A stretch of DNA of 64,000 nucleotides from positions 186,001-250,000 of the forward strand of contig HG738136.1 of assembly GCA_000499405.2 (NCBI GenBank). Direction: 5' to 3'. The translations under genes were made by a program, and so were the position numbers. The notes under the pieces were generated by a model. It did not search any database. It had not been told where the DNA came from and saw only the letters and a list, made by a program, of their open reading frames with translations. Shown here piece by piece: positions 46,601-60,055 of the stretch. The stretch comes from Onchocerca volvulus. Lineage: Eukaryota; Nematoda; Chromadorea; Rhabditida; Onchocercidae. Positions within the stretch are counted from its first letter, which is position 1; every line of letters starts with the position of its first letter.

Positions 46601-49600
46601 TGGGTAATTAAACCAATGTTTGTAACTACTTCATTCTCATATGACTGTTGTACATTCAAAAATAATTAGATTGCTACTCAAGAAGTTTTCGAAAAAAACA
46701 AAATACGTCAACAACACCTTTGATTTCAAAAGGGAGAATGTACATCAAATTCTGTCTCAAACTGAAAATCATCAAATTTCAACAGCTATAGCTCCTTCTT
46801 TGTATCACCAATATTTCATTTTTTGTTGTCCCGCTCATGCAGGACGTTCCAAAATTTCGCTTCAAGCCACAGCAGTCGAAACTCTGGGCAGAAACATTCA
46901 ATTACCTCAAACTTTGGTAATTAGACCAATATTTGTAACTACTTCATTCTCATATGACTGTTGTACATTCAAAAATAATTAGATTGCTACTCAAGAAGTT
47001 TTCGAAAAAAACAAAATACGTCAACAACACCTTTGATTTCAAAAGGGAGAATGTACATCAAATTCTGTCTCAAACTGAAAATCATCAAATTTCAACAGCT
47101 ATAGCTCCTTCTTTGTATCACTAATATTTCATTTTTTGTTGTCCCGCTCATGCAGGACGTTCCAAAATTTCGCTTCAAGCCACAGCAGTCGAAACTCTGG
47201 GCAGAAACATTCAATTACCTCAAACTTGGGTAATTAAACCAATGTTTGTAACTACTTCATTCTCATATGACTGTTGTACATTCAAAAATAATTAGATTGC
47301 TACTCAAGAAGTTTTCGAAAAAAACAAAATACGTCAACAACACCTTTGATTTCAAAAGGGAGAATGTACATCAAATTCTGTCTCAAACTGAAAATCATCA
47401 AATTTCAACAGCTATAGCTCCTTCTTTGTATCACCAATATTTCAGTTTTTGTTGTCCCGCTCATGCAGGACGTTCCAAAATTTCGCTTCAAGCCACAGCA
47501 GTCGAAACTCTGGGCAGAAACATTCAATTACCTCAAACTTGGGTAATTAAACCAATGTTTGTAACTACTTCATTCTCATATGACTGTTGTACATTCAAAA
47601 ATAATTAGATTGCTACTCAAGAAGTTTTCGAAAAAAACAAAATACGTCAACAACACCTTTGATTTCAAAAGGGAGAATGTACATCAAATTCTGTCTCAAA
47701 CTGAAAATCATCAAATTTCAACAGCTATAGCTCCTTCTTTGTATCACCAATATTTCATTTTTTGTTGTCCCGCTCATGCAGGACGTTCCAAAATTTCGCT
47801 TCAAGCCACAGCAGTCGAAACTCTGGGCAGAAACATTCAATTACCTCAAACTTGGGTAATTAAACCAATGTTTGTAACTACTTCATTCTCATATGACTGT
47901 TGTACATTCAAAAATAATTAGATTGCTACTCAAGAAGTTTTCGAAAAAAACAAAATACGTCAACAACACCTTTGATTTCAAAAGGGAGAATGTACATCAA
48001 ATTCTGTCTCAAACTGAAAATCATCAAATTTCAACAGCTATAGCTCCTTCTTTGTATCACCAATATTTCATTTTTTGTTGTCCCGCTCATGCAGGACGTT
48101 CCAAAATTTCGCTTCAAGCCACAGCAGTCGAAACTCTGGGCAGAAACATTCAATTACCTCAAACTTGGGTAATTAAACCAATGTTTGTAACTACTTCATT
48201 CTCATATGACTGTTGTACATTCAAAAATAATTAGATTGCTACTCAAGAAGTTTTCGAAAAAAACAAAATACGTCAACAACACCTTTGATTTCAAAAGGGA
48301 GAATGTACATCAAATTCTGTCTCAAACTGAAAATCATCAAATTTCAACAGCTATAGCTCCTTCTTTGTATCACTTATATTTCATTTTTTGTTGTCCCGCT
48401 CATGCAGGACGTTCCAAAATTTCGCTTCAAGCCACAGCAGTCGAAACTCTGGGCAGAAACATTCAATTACCTCAAACTTGGGTAATTAAACCAATGTTTG
48501 TAACTACTTCATTCTCATATGACTGTTGTACATTCAAAAATAATTAGATTGCTACTCAAGAAGTTTTCGAAAAAAACAAAATACGTCAACAACACCTTTG
48601 ATTTCAAAAGGGAGAATGTACATCAAATTCTGTCTCAAACTGAAAATCATCAAATTTCAACAGCTATAGCTCCTTCTTTGTATCACCAATATTTCATTTT
48701 TTGTTGTCCCGCTCATGCAGGACGTTCCAAAATTTCGCTTCAAGCCACAGCAGTCGAAACTCTGGGCAGAAACATTCAATTACCTCAAACTTGGGTAATT
48801 AAACCAATGTTTGTAACTACTTCATTCTCATATGACTGTTGTACATTCAAAAATAATTAGATTGCTACTCAAGAAGTTTTCGAAAAAAACAAAATACGTC
48901 AACAACACCTTTGATTTCAAAAGGGAGAATGTACATCAAATTCTGTCTCAAACTGAAAATCATCAAATTTCAACAGCTATAGCTCCTTCTTTGTATCACC
49001 AATATTTCATTTTTTGTTGTCCCGCTCATGCAGGACGTTCCAAAATTTCGCTTCAAGCCACAGCAGTCGAAACTCTGGGCAGAAACATTCAATTACCTCA
49101 AACTTGGGTAATTAAACCAATGTTTGTAACTACTTCATTCTCATATGACTGTTGTACATTCAAAAATAATTAGATTGCTACTCAAGAAGTTTTCGAAAAA
49201 AACAAAATACGTCAACAACACCTTTGATTTCAAAAGGGAGAATGTACATCAAATTCTGTCTCAAACTGAAAATCATCAAATTTCAACAGCTATAGCTCCT
49301 TCTTTGTATCACCAATATTTCATTTTTTGTTGTCCCGCTCATGCAGGACGTTCCAAAATTTCGCTTCAAGCCACAGCAGTCGAAACTCTGGGCAGAAACA
49401 TTCAATTACCTCAAACTTGGGTAATTAAACCAATGTTTGTAACTACTTCATTCTCATATGACTGTTGTACATTCAAAAATAATTAGATTGCTACTCAAGA
49501 AGTTTTCGAAAAAAACAAAATACGTCAACAACACCTTTGATTTCAAAAGGGAGAATGTACATCAAATTCTGTCTCAAACTGAAAATCATCAAATTTCAAC

Positions 49601-52600
49601 AGCTATAGCTCCTTCTTTGTATCACCAATATTTCAGTTTTTGTTGTCCCGCTCATGCAGGACGTTCCAAAATTTCGCTTCAAGCCACAGCAGTCGAAACT
49701 CTGGGCAGAAACATTCAATTACCTCAAACTTGGGTAATTAAACCAATGTTTGTAACTACTTCATTCTCATATGACTGTTGTACATTCAAAAATAATTAGA
49801 TTGCTACTCAAGAAGTTTTCGAAAAAAACAAAATACGTCAACAACACCTTTGATTTCAAAAGGGAGAATGTACATCAAATTCTGTCTGAAACTGAAAATC
49901 ATCGAATTTCAACAGCTATAGCTCCTTCTTTGTATCACCAATATTTCATTTTTTGTTGTCCCGCTCATGCAGGACGTTCCAAAATTTCGCTTCAAGCCAC
50001 AGCAGTCGAAACTCTGGGCAGAAACATTCAATTACCTCAAACTTGGGTAATTAAACCAATGTTTGTAACTACTTCATTCTCATATGACTGTTGTACATTC
50101 AAAAATAATTAGATTGCTACTCAAGAAGTTTTCGAAAAAAACAAAATACGTCAACAACACCTTTGATTTCAAAAGGGAGAATGTACATCAAATTCTGTCT
50201 CAAACTGAAAATCATCAAATTTCAACAGCTATAGCTCCTTCTTTGTATCACCAATATTTCATTTTTTGTTGTCCCGCTCATGCAGGACGTTCCAAAATTT
50301 CGCTTCAAGCCACAGCAGTCGAAACTCTGGGCAGAAACATTCAATTACCTCAAACTTGGGTAATTAAACCAATGTTTGTAACTACTTCATTCTCATATGA
50401 CTGTTGTACATTCAAAAATAATTAGATTGCTACTCAAGAAGTTTTCGAAAAAAACAAAATACGTCAACAACACCTTTGATTTCAAAAGGGAGAATGTACA
50501 TCAAATTCTGTCTCAAACTGAAAATCATCAAATTTCAACAGCTATAGCTCCTTCTTTGTATCACCAATATTTCATTTTTTGTTGTCCCGCTCATGCAGGA
50601 CGTTCCAAAATTTCGCTTCAAGCCACAGCAGTCGAAACTCTGGGCAGAAACATTCAATTACCTCAAACTTGGGTAATTAAACCAATGTTTGTAACTACTT
50701 CATTCTCATATGACTGTTGTGCATCCGAAAATAATTAGATTGCTACTCAAAAAGTTCCCGAAAAAAACAAAATACGTCAACAACACCTTTGATTTCAAAA
50801 GGGAGAATGTACATCAAATTCTGTCTCAAACTGAAAATCATCAAATTTCAACAGCTATAGCTCCTTCTTTGTATCACCAATATTTCATTTTTTGTTGTCC
50901 CGCTCATGCAGGACGTTCCAAAATTTCGCTTCAAGCCACAGCAGTCGAAACTCTGGGCAGAAACATTCAATTACCTCAAACTTGGGTAATTAAACCAATG
51001 TTTGTAACTACTTCATTCTCATATGACTGTTGTACATTCAAAAATAATTAGATTGCTACTCAAGAAGTTTTCGAAAAAAACAAAATACGTCAACAACACC
51101 TTTGATTTCAAAAGGGAGAATGTACATCAAATTCTGTCTCAAACTGAAAATCATCAAATTTCAACAGCTATAGCTCCTTCTTTGTATCACCAATATTTCA
51201 TTTTTTGTTGTCCCGCTCATGCAGGACGTTCCAAAATTTCGCTTCAAGCCACAGCAGTCGAAACTCTGGGCAGAAACATTCAATTACCTCAAACTTGGGT
51301 AATTAAACCAATGTTTGTAACTACTTCATTCTCATATGACTGTTGTACATTCAAAAATAATTAGATTGCTACTCAAGAAGTTTTCGAAAAAAACAAAATA
51401 CGTCAACAACACCTTTGATTTCAAAAGGGAGAATGTACATCAAATTCTGTCTCAAACTGAAAATCATCAAATTTCAACAGCTATAGCTCCTTCTTTGTAT
51501 CACCAATATTTCATTTTTTGTTGTCCCGCTAATGCAGGACGTTCCAAAATTTTACTTCAAGCCACAGCAGCCGAAACTCTGGGCCGAAACATTCAATTAC
51601 CTCAAACTTGGGTAATTAAACCAATGTTTGTAACTACTTCATTCTCATATGACTGTTGTACATTCAAAAATAATTAGATTGCTACTCAAGAAGTTTTCGA
51701 AAAAAACAAAATACGTCAACAACACCTTTGATTTCAAAAGGGAGAATGTACATCAAATTCTGTCTCAAACTGAAAATCATCAAATTTCAACAGCTATAGC
51801 TCCTTCTTTGTATCACCAATATTTCATTTTTTGTTGTCCCGCTCATGCAGGACGTTCCAAAATTTCGCTTCAAGCCACAGCAGTCGAAACTCTGGGCAGA
51901 AACATTCAATTACCTCAAACTTGGGTAATTAAACCAATGTTTGTAACTACTTCATTCTCATATGACTGTTGTACATTCAAAAATAATTAGATTGCTACTC
52001 AAGAAGTTTTCGAAAAAAACAAAATACGTCAACAACACCTTTGATTTCAAAAGGGAGAATGTACATCAAATTCTGTCTCAAACTGAAAATCATCAAATTT
52101 CAACAGCTATAGCTCCTTCTTTGTATCACCAATATTTCATTTTTTGTTGTCCCGCTCATGCAGGACGTTCCAAAATTTCGCTTCAAGCCACAGCAGTCGA
52201 AACTCTGGGCAGAAACATTCAATTACCTCAAACTTGGGTAATTAAACCAATGTTTGTAACTACTTCATTCTCATATGACTGTTGTACATTCAAAAATAAT
52301 TAGATTGCTACTCAAGAAGTTTTCGAAAAAAACAAAATACGTCAACAACACCTTTGATTTCAAAAGGGAGAATGTACATCAAATTCTGTCTCAAACTGAA
52401 AATCATCAAATTTCAACAGCTATAGCTCCTTCTTTGTATCACCAATATTTCATTTTTTGTTGTCCCGCTCATGCAGGACGTTCCAAAATTTCGCTTCAAG
52501 CCACAGCAGTCGAAACTCTGGGCAGAAACATTCAATTACCTCAAACTTGGGTAATTAAACCAATGTTTGTAACTACTTCATTCTCATATGACTGTTGTAC

Positions 52601-55600
52601 ATTCAAAAATAATTAGATTGCTACTCAAGAAGTTTTCGAAAAAAACAAAATACGTCAACAACACCTTTGATTTCAAAAGGGAGAATGTACATCAAATTCT
52701 GTCTCAAACTGAAAATCATCAAATTTCAACAGCTATAGCTCCTTCTTTGTATCACCAATATTTCATTTTTTGTTGTCCCGCTCATGCAGGACGTTCCAAA
52801 ATTTCGCTTCAAGCCACAGCAGTCGAAACTCTGGGCAGAAACATTCAATTACCTCAAACTTGGGTAATTAAACCAATGTTTGTAACTACTTCATTCTCAT
52901 ATGACTGTTGTACATTCAAAAATAATTAGATTGCTACTCAAGAAGTTTTCGAAAAAAACAAAATACGTCAACAACACCTTTGATTTCAAAAGGGAGAATG
53001 TACATCAAATTCTGTCTCAAACTGAAAATCATCAAATTTCAACAGCTATAGCTCCTTCTTTGTATCACCAATATTTCATTTTTTGTTGTCCCGCTCATGC
53101 AGGACGTTCCAAAATTTCGCTTCAAGCCACAGCAGTCGAAACTCTGGGCAGAAACATTCAATTACCTCAAACTTGGGTAATTAAACCAATGTTTGTAACT
53201 ACTTCATTCTCATATGACTGTTGTACATTCAAAAATAATTAGATTGCTACTCAAGAAGTTTTCGAAAAAAACAAAATACGTCAACAACACCTTTGATTTC
53301 AAAAGGGAGAATGTACATCAAATTCTGTCTCAAACTGAAAATCATCAAATTTCAACAGCTATAGCTCCTTCTTTGTATCACCAATATTTCATTTTTTGTT
53401 GTCCCGCTCATGCAGGACGTTCCAAAATTTCGCTTCAAGCCACAGCAGTCGAAACTCTGGGCAGAAACATTCAATTACCTCAAACTTGGGTAATTAAACC
53501 AATGTTTGTAACTACTTCATTCTCATATGACTGTTGTACATTCAAAAATAATTAGATTGCTACTCAAGAAGTTTTCGAAAAAAACAAAATACGTCAACAA
53601 CACCTTTGATTTCAAAAGGGAGAATGTACATCAAATTCTGTCTCAAACTGAAAATCATCAAATTTCAACAGCTATAGCTCCTTCTTTGTATCACCAATAT
53701 TTCATTTTTTGTTGTCCCGCTCATGCAGGACGTTCCAAAATTTCGCTTCAAGCCACAGCAGTCGAAACTCTGGGCAGAAACATTCAATTACCTCAAACTT
53801 GGGTAATTAAACCAATGTTTGTAACTACTTCATTCTCATATGACTGTTGTACATTCAAAAATAATTAGATTGCTACTCAAAAAGTTCCCGAAAAAAACAA
53901 AATACGTCAACAACACCTTTGATTTCAAAAGGGAGAATGTACATCAAATTCTGTCTCAAACTGAAAATCATCAAATTTCAACAGCTATAGCTCCTTCTTT
54001 GTATCACCAATATTTCATTTTTTGTTGTCCCGCTCATGCAGGACGTTCCAAAATTTCGCTTCAAGCCACAGCAGTCGAAACTCTGGGCAGAAACATTCAA
54101 TTACCTCAAACTTGGGTAATTAAACCAATGTTTGTAACTACTTCATTCTCATATGACTGTTGTACATTCAAAAATAATTAGATTGCTACTCAAGAAGTTT
54201 TCGAAAAAAACAAAATACGTCAACAACACCTTTGATTTCAAAAGGGAGAATGTACATCAAATTCTGTCTCAAACTGAAAATCATCAAATTTCAACAGCTA
54301 TAGCTCCTTCTTTGTATCACCAATATTTCATTTTTTGTTGTCCCGCTCATGCAGGACGTTCCAAAATTTCGCTTCAAGCCACAGCAGTCGAAACTCTGGG
54401 CAGAAACATTCAATTACCTCAAACTTGGGTAATTAAACCAATGTTTGTAACTACTTCATTCTCATATGACTGTTGTACATTCAAAAATAATTAGATTGCT
54501 ACTCAAGAAGTTTTCGAAAAAAACAAAATACGTCAACAACACCTTTGATTTCAAAAGGGAGAATGTACATCAAATTCTGTCTCAAACTGAAAATCATCAA
54601 ATTTCAACAGCTATAGCTCCTTCTTTGTATCACTAATATTTCATTTTTTGTTGTCCCGCTCATGCAGGACGTTCCAAAATTTCGCTTCAAGCCACAGCAG
54701 TCGAAACTCTGGGCAGAAACATTCAATTACCTCAAACTTGGGTAATTAAACCAATGTTTGTAACTACTTCATTCTCATATGACTGTTGTACATTCAAAAA
54801 TAATTAGATTGCTACTCAAGAAGTTTTCGAAAAAAACAAAATACGTCAACAACACCTTTGATTTCAAAAGGGAGAATGTACATCAAATTCTGTCTCAAAC
54901 TGAAAATCATCAAATTTCAACAGCTATAGCTCCTTCTTTGTATCACCAATATTTCATTTTTTGTTGTCCCGCTCATGCAGGACGTTCCAAAATTTCGCTT
55001 CAAGCCACAGCAGTCGAAACTCTGGGCAGAAACATTCAATTACCTCAAACTTGGGTAATTAAACCAATGTTTGTAACTACTTCATTCTCATATGACTGTT
55101 GTACATTCAAAAATAATTAGATTGCTACTCAAGAAGTTTTCGAAAAAAACAAAATACGTCAACAACACCTTTGATTTCAAAAGGGAGAATGTACATCAAA
55201 TTCTGTCTCAAACTGAAAATCATCAAATTTCAACAGCTATAGCTCCTTCTTTGTATCACCAATATTTCATTTTTTGTTGTCCCGCTCATGCAGGACGTTC
55301 CAAAATTTCGCTTCAAGCCACAGCAGTCGAAACTCTGGGCAGAAACATTCAATTACCTCAAACTTGGGTAATTAAACCAATGTTTGTAACTACTTCATTC
55401 TCATATGACTGTTGTACATTCAAAAATAATTAGATTGCTACTCAAGAAGTTTTCGAAAAAAACAAAATACGTCAACAACACCTTTGATTTCAAAAGGGAG
55501 AATGTACATCAAATTCTGTCTCAAACTGAAAATCATCAAATTTCAACAGCTATAGCTCCTTCTTTGTATCACCAATATTTCAGTTTTTGTTGTCCCGCTC

Positions 55601-58600
55601 ATGCAGGACGTTCCAAAATTTCGCTTCAAGCCACAGCAGTCGAAACTCTGGGCAGAAACATTCAATTACCTCAAACTTGGGTAATTAAACCAATGTTTGT
55701 AACTACTTCATTCTCATATGACTGTTGTACATTCAAAAATAATTAGATTGCTACTCAAGAAGTTTTCGAAAAAAACAAAATACGTCAACAACACCTTTGA
55801 TTTCAAAAGGGAGAATGTACATCAAATTCTGTCTCAAACTGAAAATCATCAAATTTCAACAGCTATAGCTCCTTCTTTGTATCACCAATATTTCATTTTT
55901 TGTTGTCCCGCTCATGCAGGACGTTCCAAAATTTCGCTTCAAGCCACAGCAGTCGAAACTCTGGGCAGAAACATTCAATTACCTCAAACTTGGGTAATTA
56001 AACCAATGTTTGTAACTACTTCATTCTCATATGACTGTTGTACATTCAAAAATAATTAGATTGCTACTCAAGAAGTTTTCGAAAAAAACAAAATACGTCA
56101 ACAACACCTTTGATTTCAAAAGGGAGAATGTACATCAAATTCTGTCTCAAACTGAAAATCATCAAATTTCAACAGCTATAGCTCCTTCTTTGTATCACTA
56201 ATATTTCATTTTTTGTTGTCCCGCTCATGCAGGACGTTCCAAAATTTCGCTTCAAGCCACAGCAGTCGAAACTCTGGGCAGAAACATTCAATTACCTCAA
56301 ACTTGGGTAATTAAACCAATGTTTGTAACTACTTCATTCTCATATGACTGTTGTACATTCAAAAATAATTAGATTGCTACTCAAGAAGTTTTCGAAAAAA
56401 ACAAAATACGTCAACAACACCTTTGATTTCAAAAGGGAGAATGTACATCAAATTCTGTCTCAAACTGAAAATCATCAAATTTCAACAGCTATAGCTCCTT
56501 CTTTGTATCACCAATATTTCATTTTTTGTTGTCCCGCTCATGCAGGACGTTCCAAAATTTCGCTTCAAGCCACAGCAGTCGAAACTCTGGGCAGAAACAT
56601 TCAATTACCTCAAACTTGGGTAATTAAACCAATGTTTGTAACTACTTCATTCTCATATGACTGTTGTACATTCAAAAATAATTAGATTGCTACTCAAGAA
56701 GTTTTCGAAAAAAACAAAATACGTCAACAACACCTTTGATTTCAAAAGGGAGAATGTACATCAAATTCTGTCTCAAACTGAAAATCATCAAATTTCAACA
56801 GCTATAGCTCCTTCTTTGTATCACCAATATTTCATTTTTTGTTGTCCCGCTCATGCAGGACGTTCCAAAATTTCGCTTCAAGCCACAGCAGTCGAAACTC
56901 TGGGCAGAAACATTCAATTACCTCAAACTTGGGTAATTAAACCAATGTTTGTAACTACTTCATTCTCATATGACTGTTGTACATTCAAAAATAATTAGAT
57001 TGCTACTCAAGAAGTTTTCGAAAAAAACAAAATACGTCAACAACACCTTTGATTTCAAAAGGGAGAATGTACATCAAATTCTGTCTCAAACTGAAAATCA
57101 TCAAATTTCAACAGCTATAGCTCCTTCTTTGTATCACCAATATTTCATTTTTTGTTGTCCCGCTCATGCAGGACGTTCCAAAATTTCGCTTCAAGCCACA
57201 GCAGTCGAAACTCTGGGCAGAAACATTCAATTACCTCAAACTTGGGTAATTAAACCAATGTTTGTAACTACTTCATTCTCATATGACTGTTGTACATTCA
57301 AAAATAATTAGATTGCTACTCAAGAAGTTTTCGAAAAAAACAAAATACGTCAACAACACCTTTGATTTCAAAAGGGAGAATGTACATCAAATTCTGTCTC
57401 AAACTGAAAATCATCAAATTTCAACAGCTATAGCTCCTTCTTTGTATCACCAATATTTCATTTTTTGTTGTCCCGCTCATGCAGGACGTTCCAAAATTTC
57501 GCTTCAAGCCACAGCAGTCGAAACTCTGGGCAGAAACATTCAATTACCTCAAACTTGGGTAATTAAACCAATGTTTGTAACTACTTCATTCTCATATGAC
57601 TGTTGTACATTCAAAAATAATTAGATTGCTACTCAAGAAGTTTTCGAAAAAAACAAAATACGTCAACAACACCTTTGATTTCAAAAGGGAGAATGTACAT
57701 CAAATTCTGTCTCAAACTGAAAATCATCAAATTTCAACAGCTATAGCTCCTTCTTTGTATCACCAATATTTCATTTTTTGTTGTCCCGCTCATGCAGGAC
57801 GTTCCAAAATTTCGCTTCAAGCCACAGCAGTCGAAACTCTGGGCAGAAACATTCAATTACCTCAAACTTGGGTAATTAAACCAATGTTTGTAACTACTTC
57901 ATTCTCATATGACTGTTGTACATTCAAAAATAATTAGATTGCTACTCAAGAAGTTTTCGAAAAAAACAAAATACGTCAACAACACCTTTGATTTCAAAAG
58001 GGAGAATGTACATCAAATTCTGTCTCAAACTGAAAATCATCAAATTTCAACAGCTATAGCTCCTTCTTTGTATCACCAATATTTCATTTTTTGTTGTCCC
58101 GCTCATGCAGGACGTTCCAAAATTTCGCTTCAAGCCACAGCAGTCGAAACTCTGGGCAGAAACATTCAATTACCTCAAACTTGGGTAATTAAACCAATGT
58201 TTGTAACTACTTCATTCTCATATGACTGTTGTACATTCAAAAATAATTAGATTGCTACTCAAGAAGTTTTCGAAAAAAACAAAATACGTCAACAACACCT
58301 TTGATTTCAAAAGGGAGAATGTACATCAAATTCTGTCTCAAACTGAAAATCATCAAATTTCAACAGCTATAGCTCCTTCTTTGTATCACCAATATTTCAT
58401 TTTTTGTTGTCCCGCTCATGCAGGACGTTCCAAAATTTCGCTTCAAGCCACAGCAGTCGAAACTCTGGGCAGAAACATTCAATTACCTCAAACTTGGGTA
58501 ATTAAACCAATGTTTGTAACTACTTCATTCTCATATGACTGTTGTACATTCAAAAATAATTAGATTGCTACTCAAGAAGTTTTCGAAAAAAACAAAATAC

Positions 58601-60030
58601 GTCAACAACACCTTTGATTTCAAAAGGGAGAATGTACATCAAATTCTGTCTCAAACTGAAAATCATCAAATTTCAACAGCTATAGCTCCTTCTTTGTATC
58701 ACCAATATTTCATTTTTTGTTGTCCCGCTCATGCAGGACGTTCCAAAATTTCGCTTCAAGCCACAGCAGTCGAAACTCTGGGCAGAAACATTCAATTACC
58801 TCAAACTTGGGTAATTAAACCAATGTTTGTAACTACTTCATTCTCATATGACTGTTGTACATTCAAAAATAATTAGATTGCTACTCAAGAAGTTTTCGAA
58901 AAAAACAAAATACGTCAACAACACCTTTGATTTCAAAAGGGAGAATGTACATCAAATTCTGTCTCAAACTGAAAATCATCAAATTTCAACAGCTATAGCT
59001 CCTTCTTTGTATCACCAATATTTCATTTTTTGTTGTCCCGCTCATGCAGGACGTTCCAAAATTTCGCTTCAAGCCACAGCAGTCGAAACTCTGGGCAGAA
59101 ACATTCAATTACCTCAAACTTGGGTAATTAAACCAATGTTTGTAACTACTTCATTCTCATATGACTGTTGTACATTCAAAAATAATTAGATTGCTACTCA
59201 AAAAGTTCCCGAAAAAAACAAAACATGTCTACAATACCTTTGATTTCAAAAGGGAGAATGTACATCAAATTCTGTCTCAAACTGAAAATCTTCGAATTTC
59301 AACAGCTATAGCTCCTTCTTTGTATCACCAATATTTCATTTTTTGTTGTCCCGCTCATGCAGGACGTTCCAAAATTTCGCTTCAAGCCACAGCAGTCGAA
59401 ACTCTGGGCAGAAACATTCAATTACCTCAAACTTGGGTAATTAAACCAATGTTTGTAACTACTTCATTCTCATATGACTGTTGTACATTCAAAAATAATT
59501 AGATTGCTACTCAAGAAGTTTTCGAAAAAAACAAAATACGTCAACAACACCTTTGATTTCAAAAGGGAGAATGTACATCAAATTCTGTCTCAAACTGAAA
59601 ATCATCAAATTTCAACAGCTATAGCTCCTTCTTTGTATCACCAATATTTCATTTTTTGTTGTCCCGCTCATGCAGGACGTTCCAAAATTTCGCTTCAAGC
59701 CACAGCAGTCGAAACTCTGGGCAGAAACATTCAATTACCTCAAACTTGGGTAATTAAACCAATGTTTGTAACTACTTCATTCTCATATGACTGTTGTACA
59801 TTCAAAAATAATTAGATTGCTACTCAAGAAGTTTTCGAAAAAAACAAAATACGTCAACAACACCTTTGATTTCAAAAGGGAGAATGTACATCAAATTCTG
59901 TCTCAAACTGAAAATCATCAAATTTCAACAGCTATAGCTCCTTCTTTGTATCACCAATATTTCATTTTTTGTTGTCCCGCTCATGCAGGACGTTCCAAAA
60001 TTTCGCTTCAAGCCACAGCAGTCGAAACTC

Positions 60031-60055
60031 TGGGCAGAAAATTCAATTACCTCAA
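60031..60055. repeat. only indel in the satellite: 1-bp deletion
   Basis: The consensus GGCAGAAACATTC reads GGCAGAAAATTC here, one C lost after 60040. This shifts the unit's frame to an early stop at 60065 and resets the register of all following units by one base. Confidence 0.9.
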
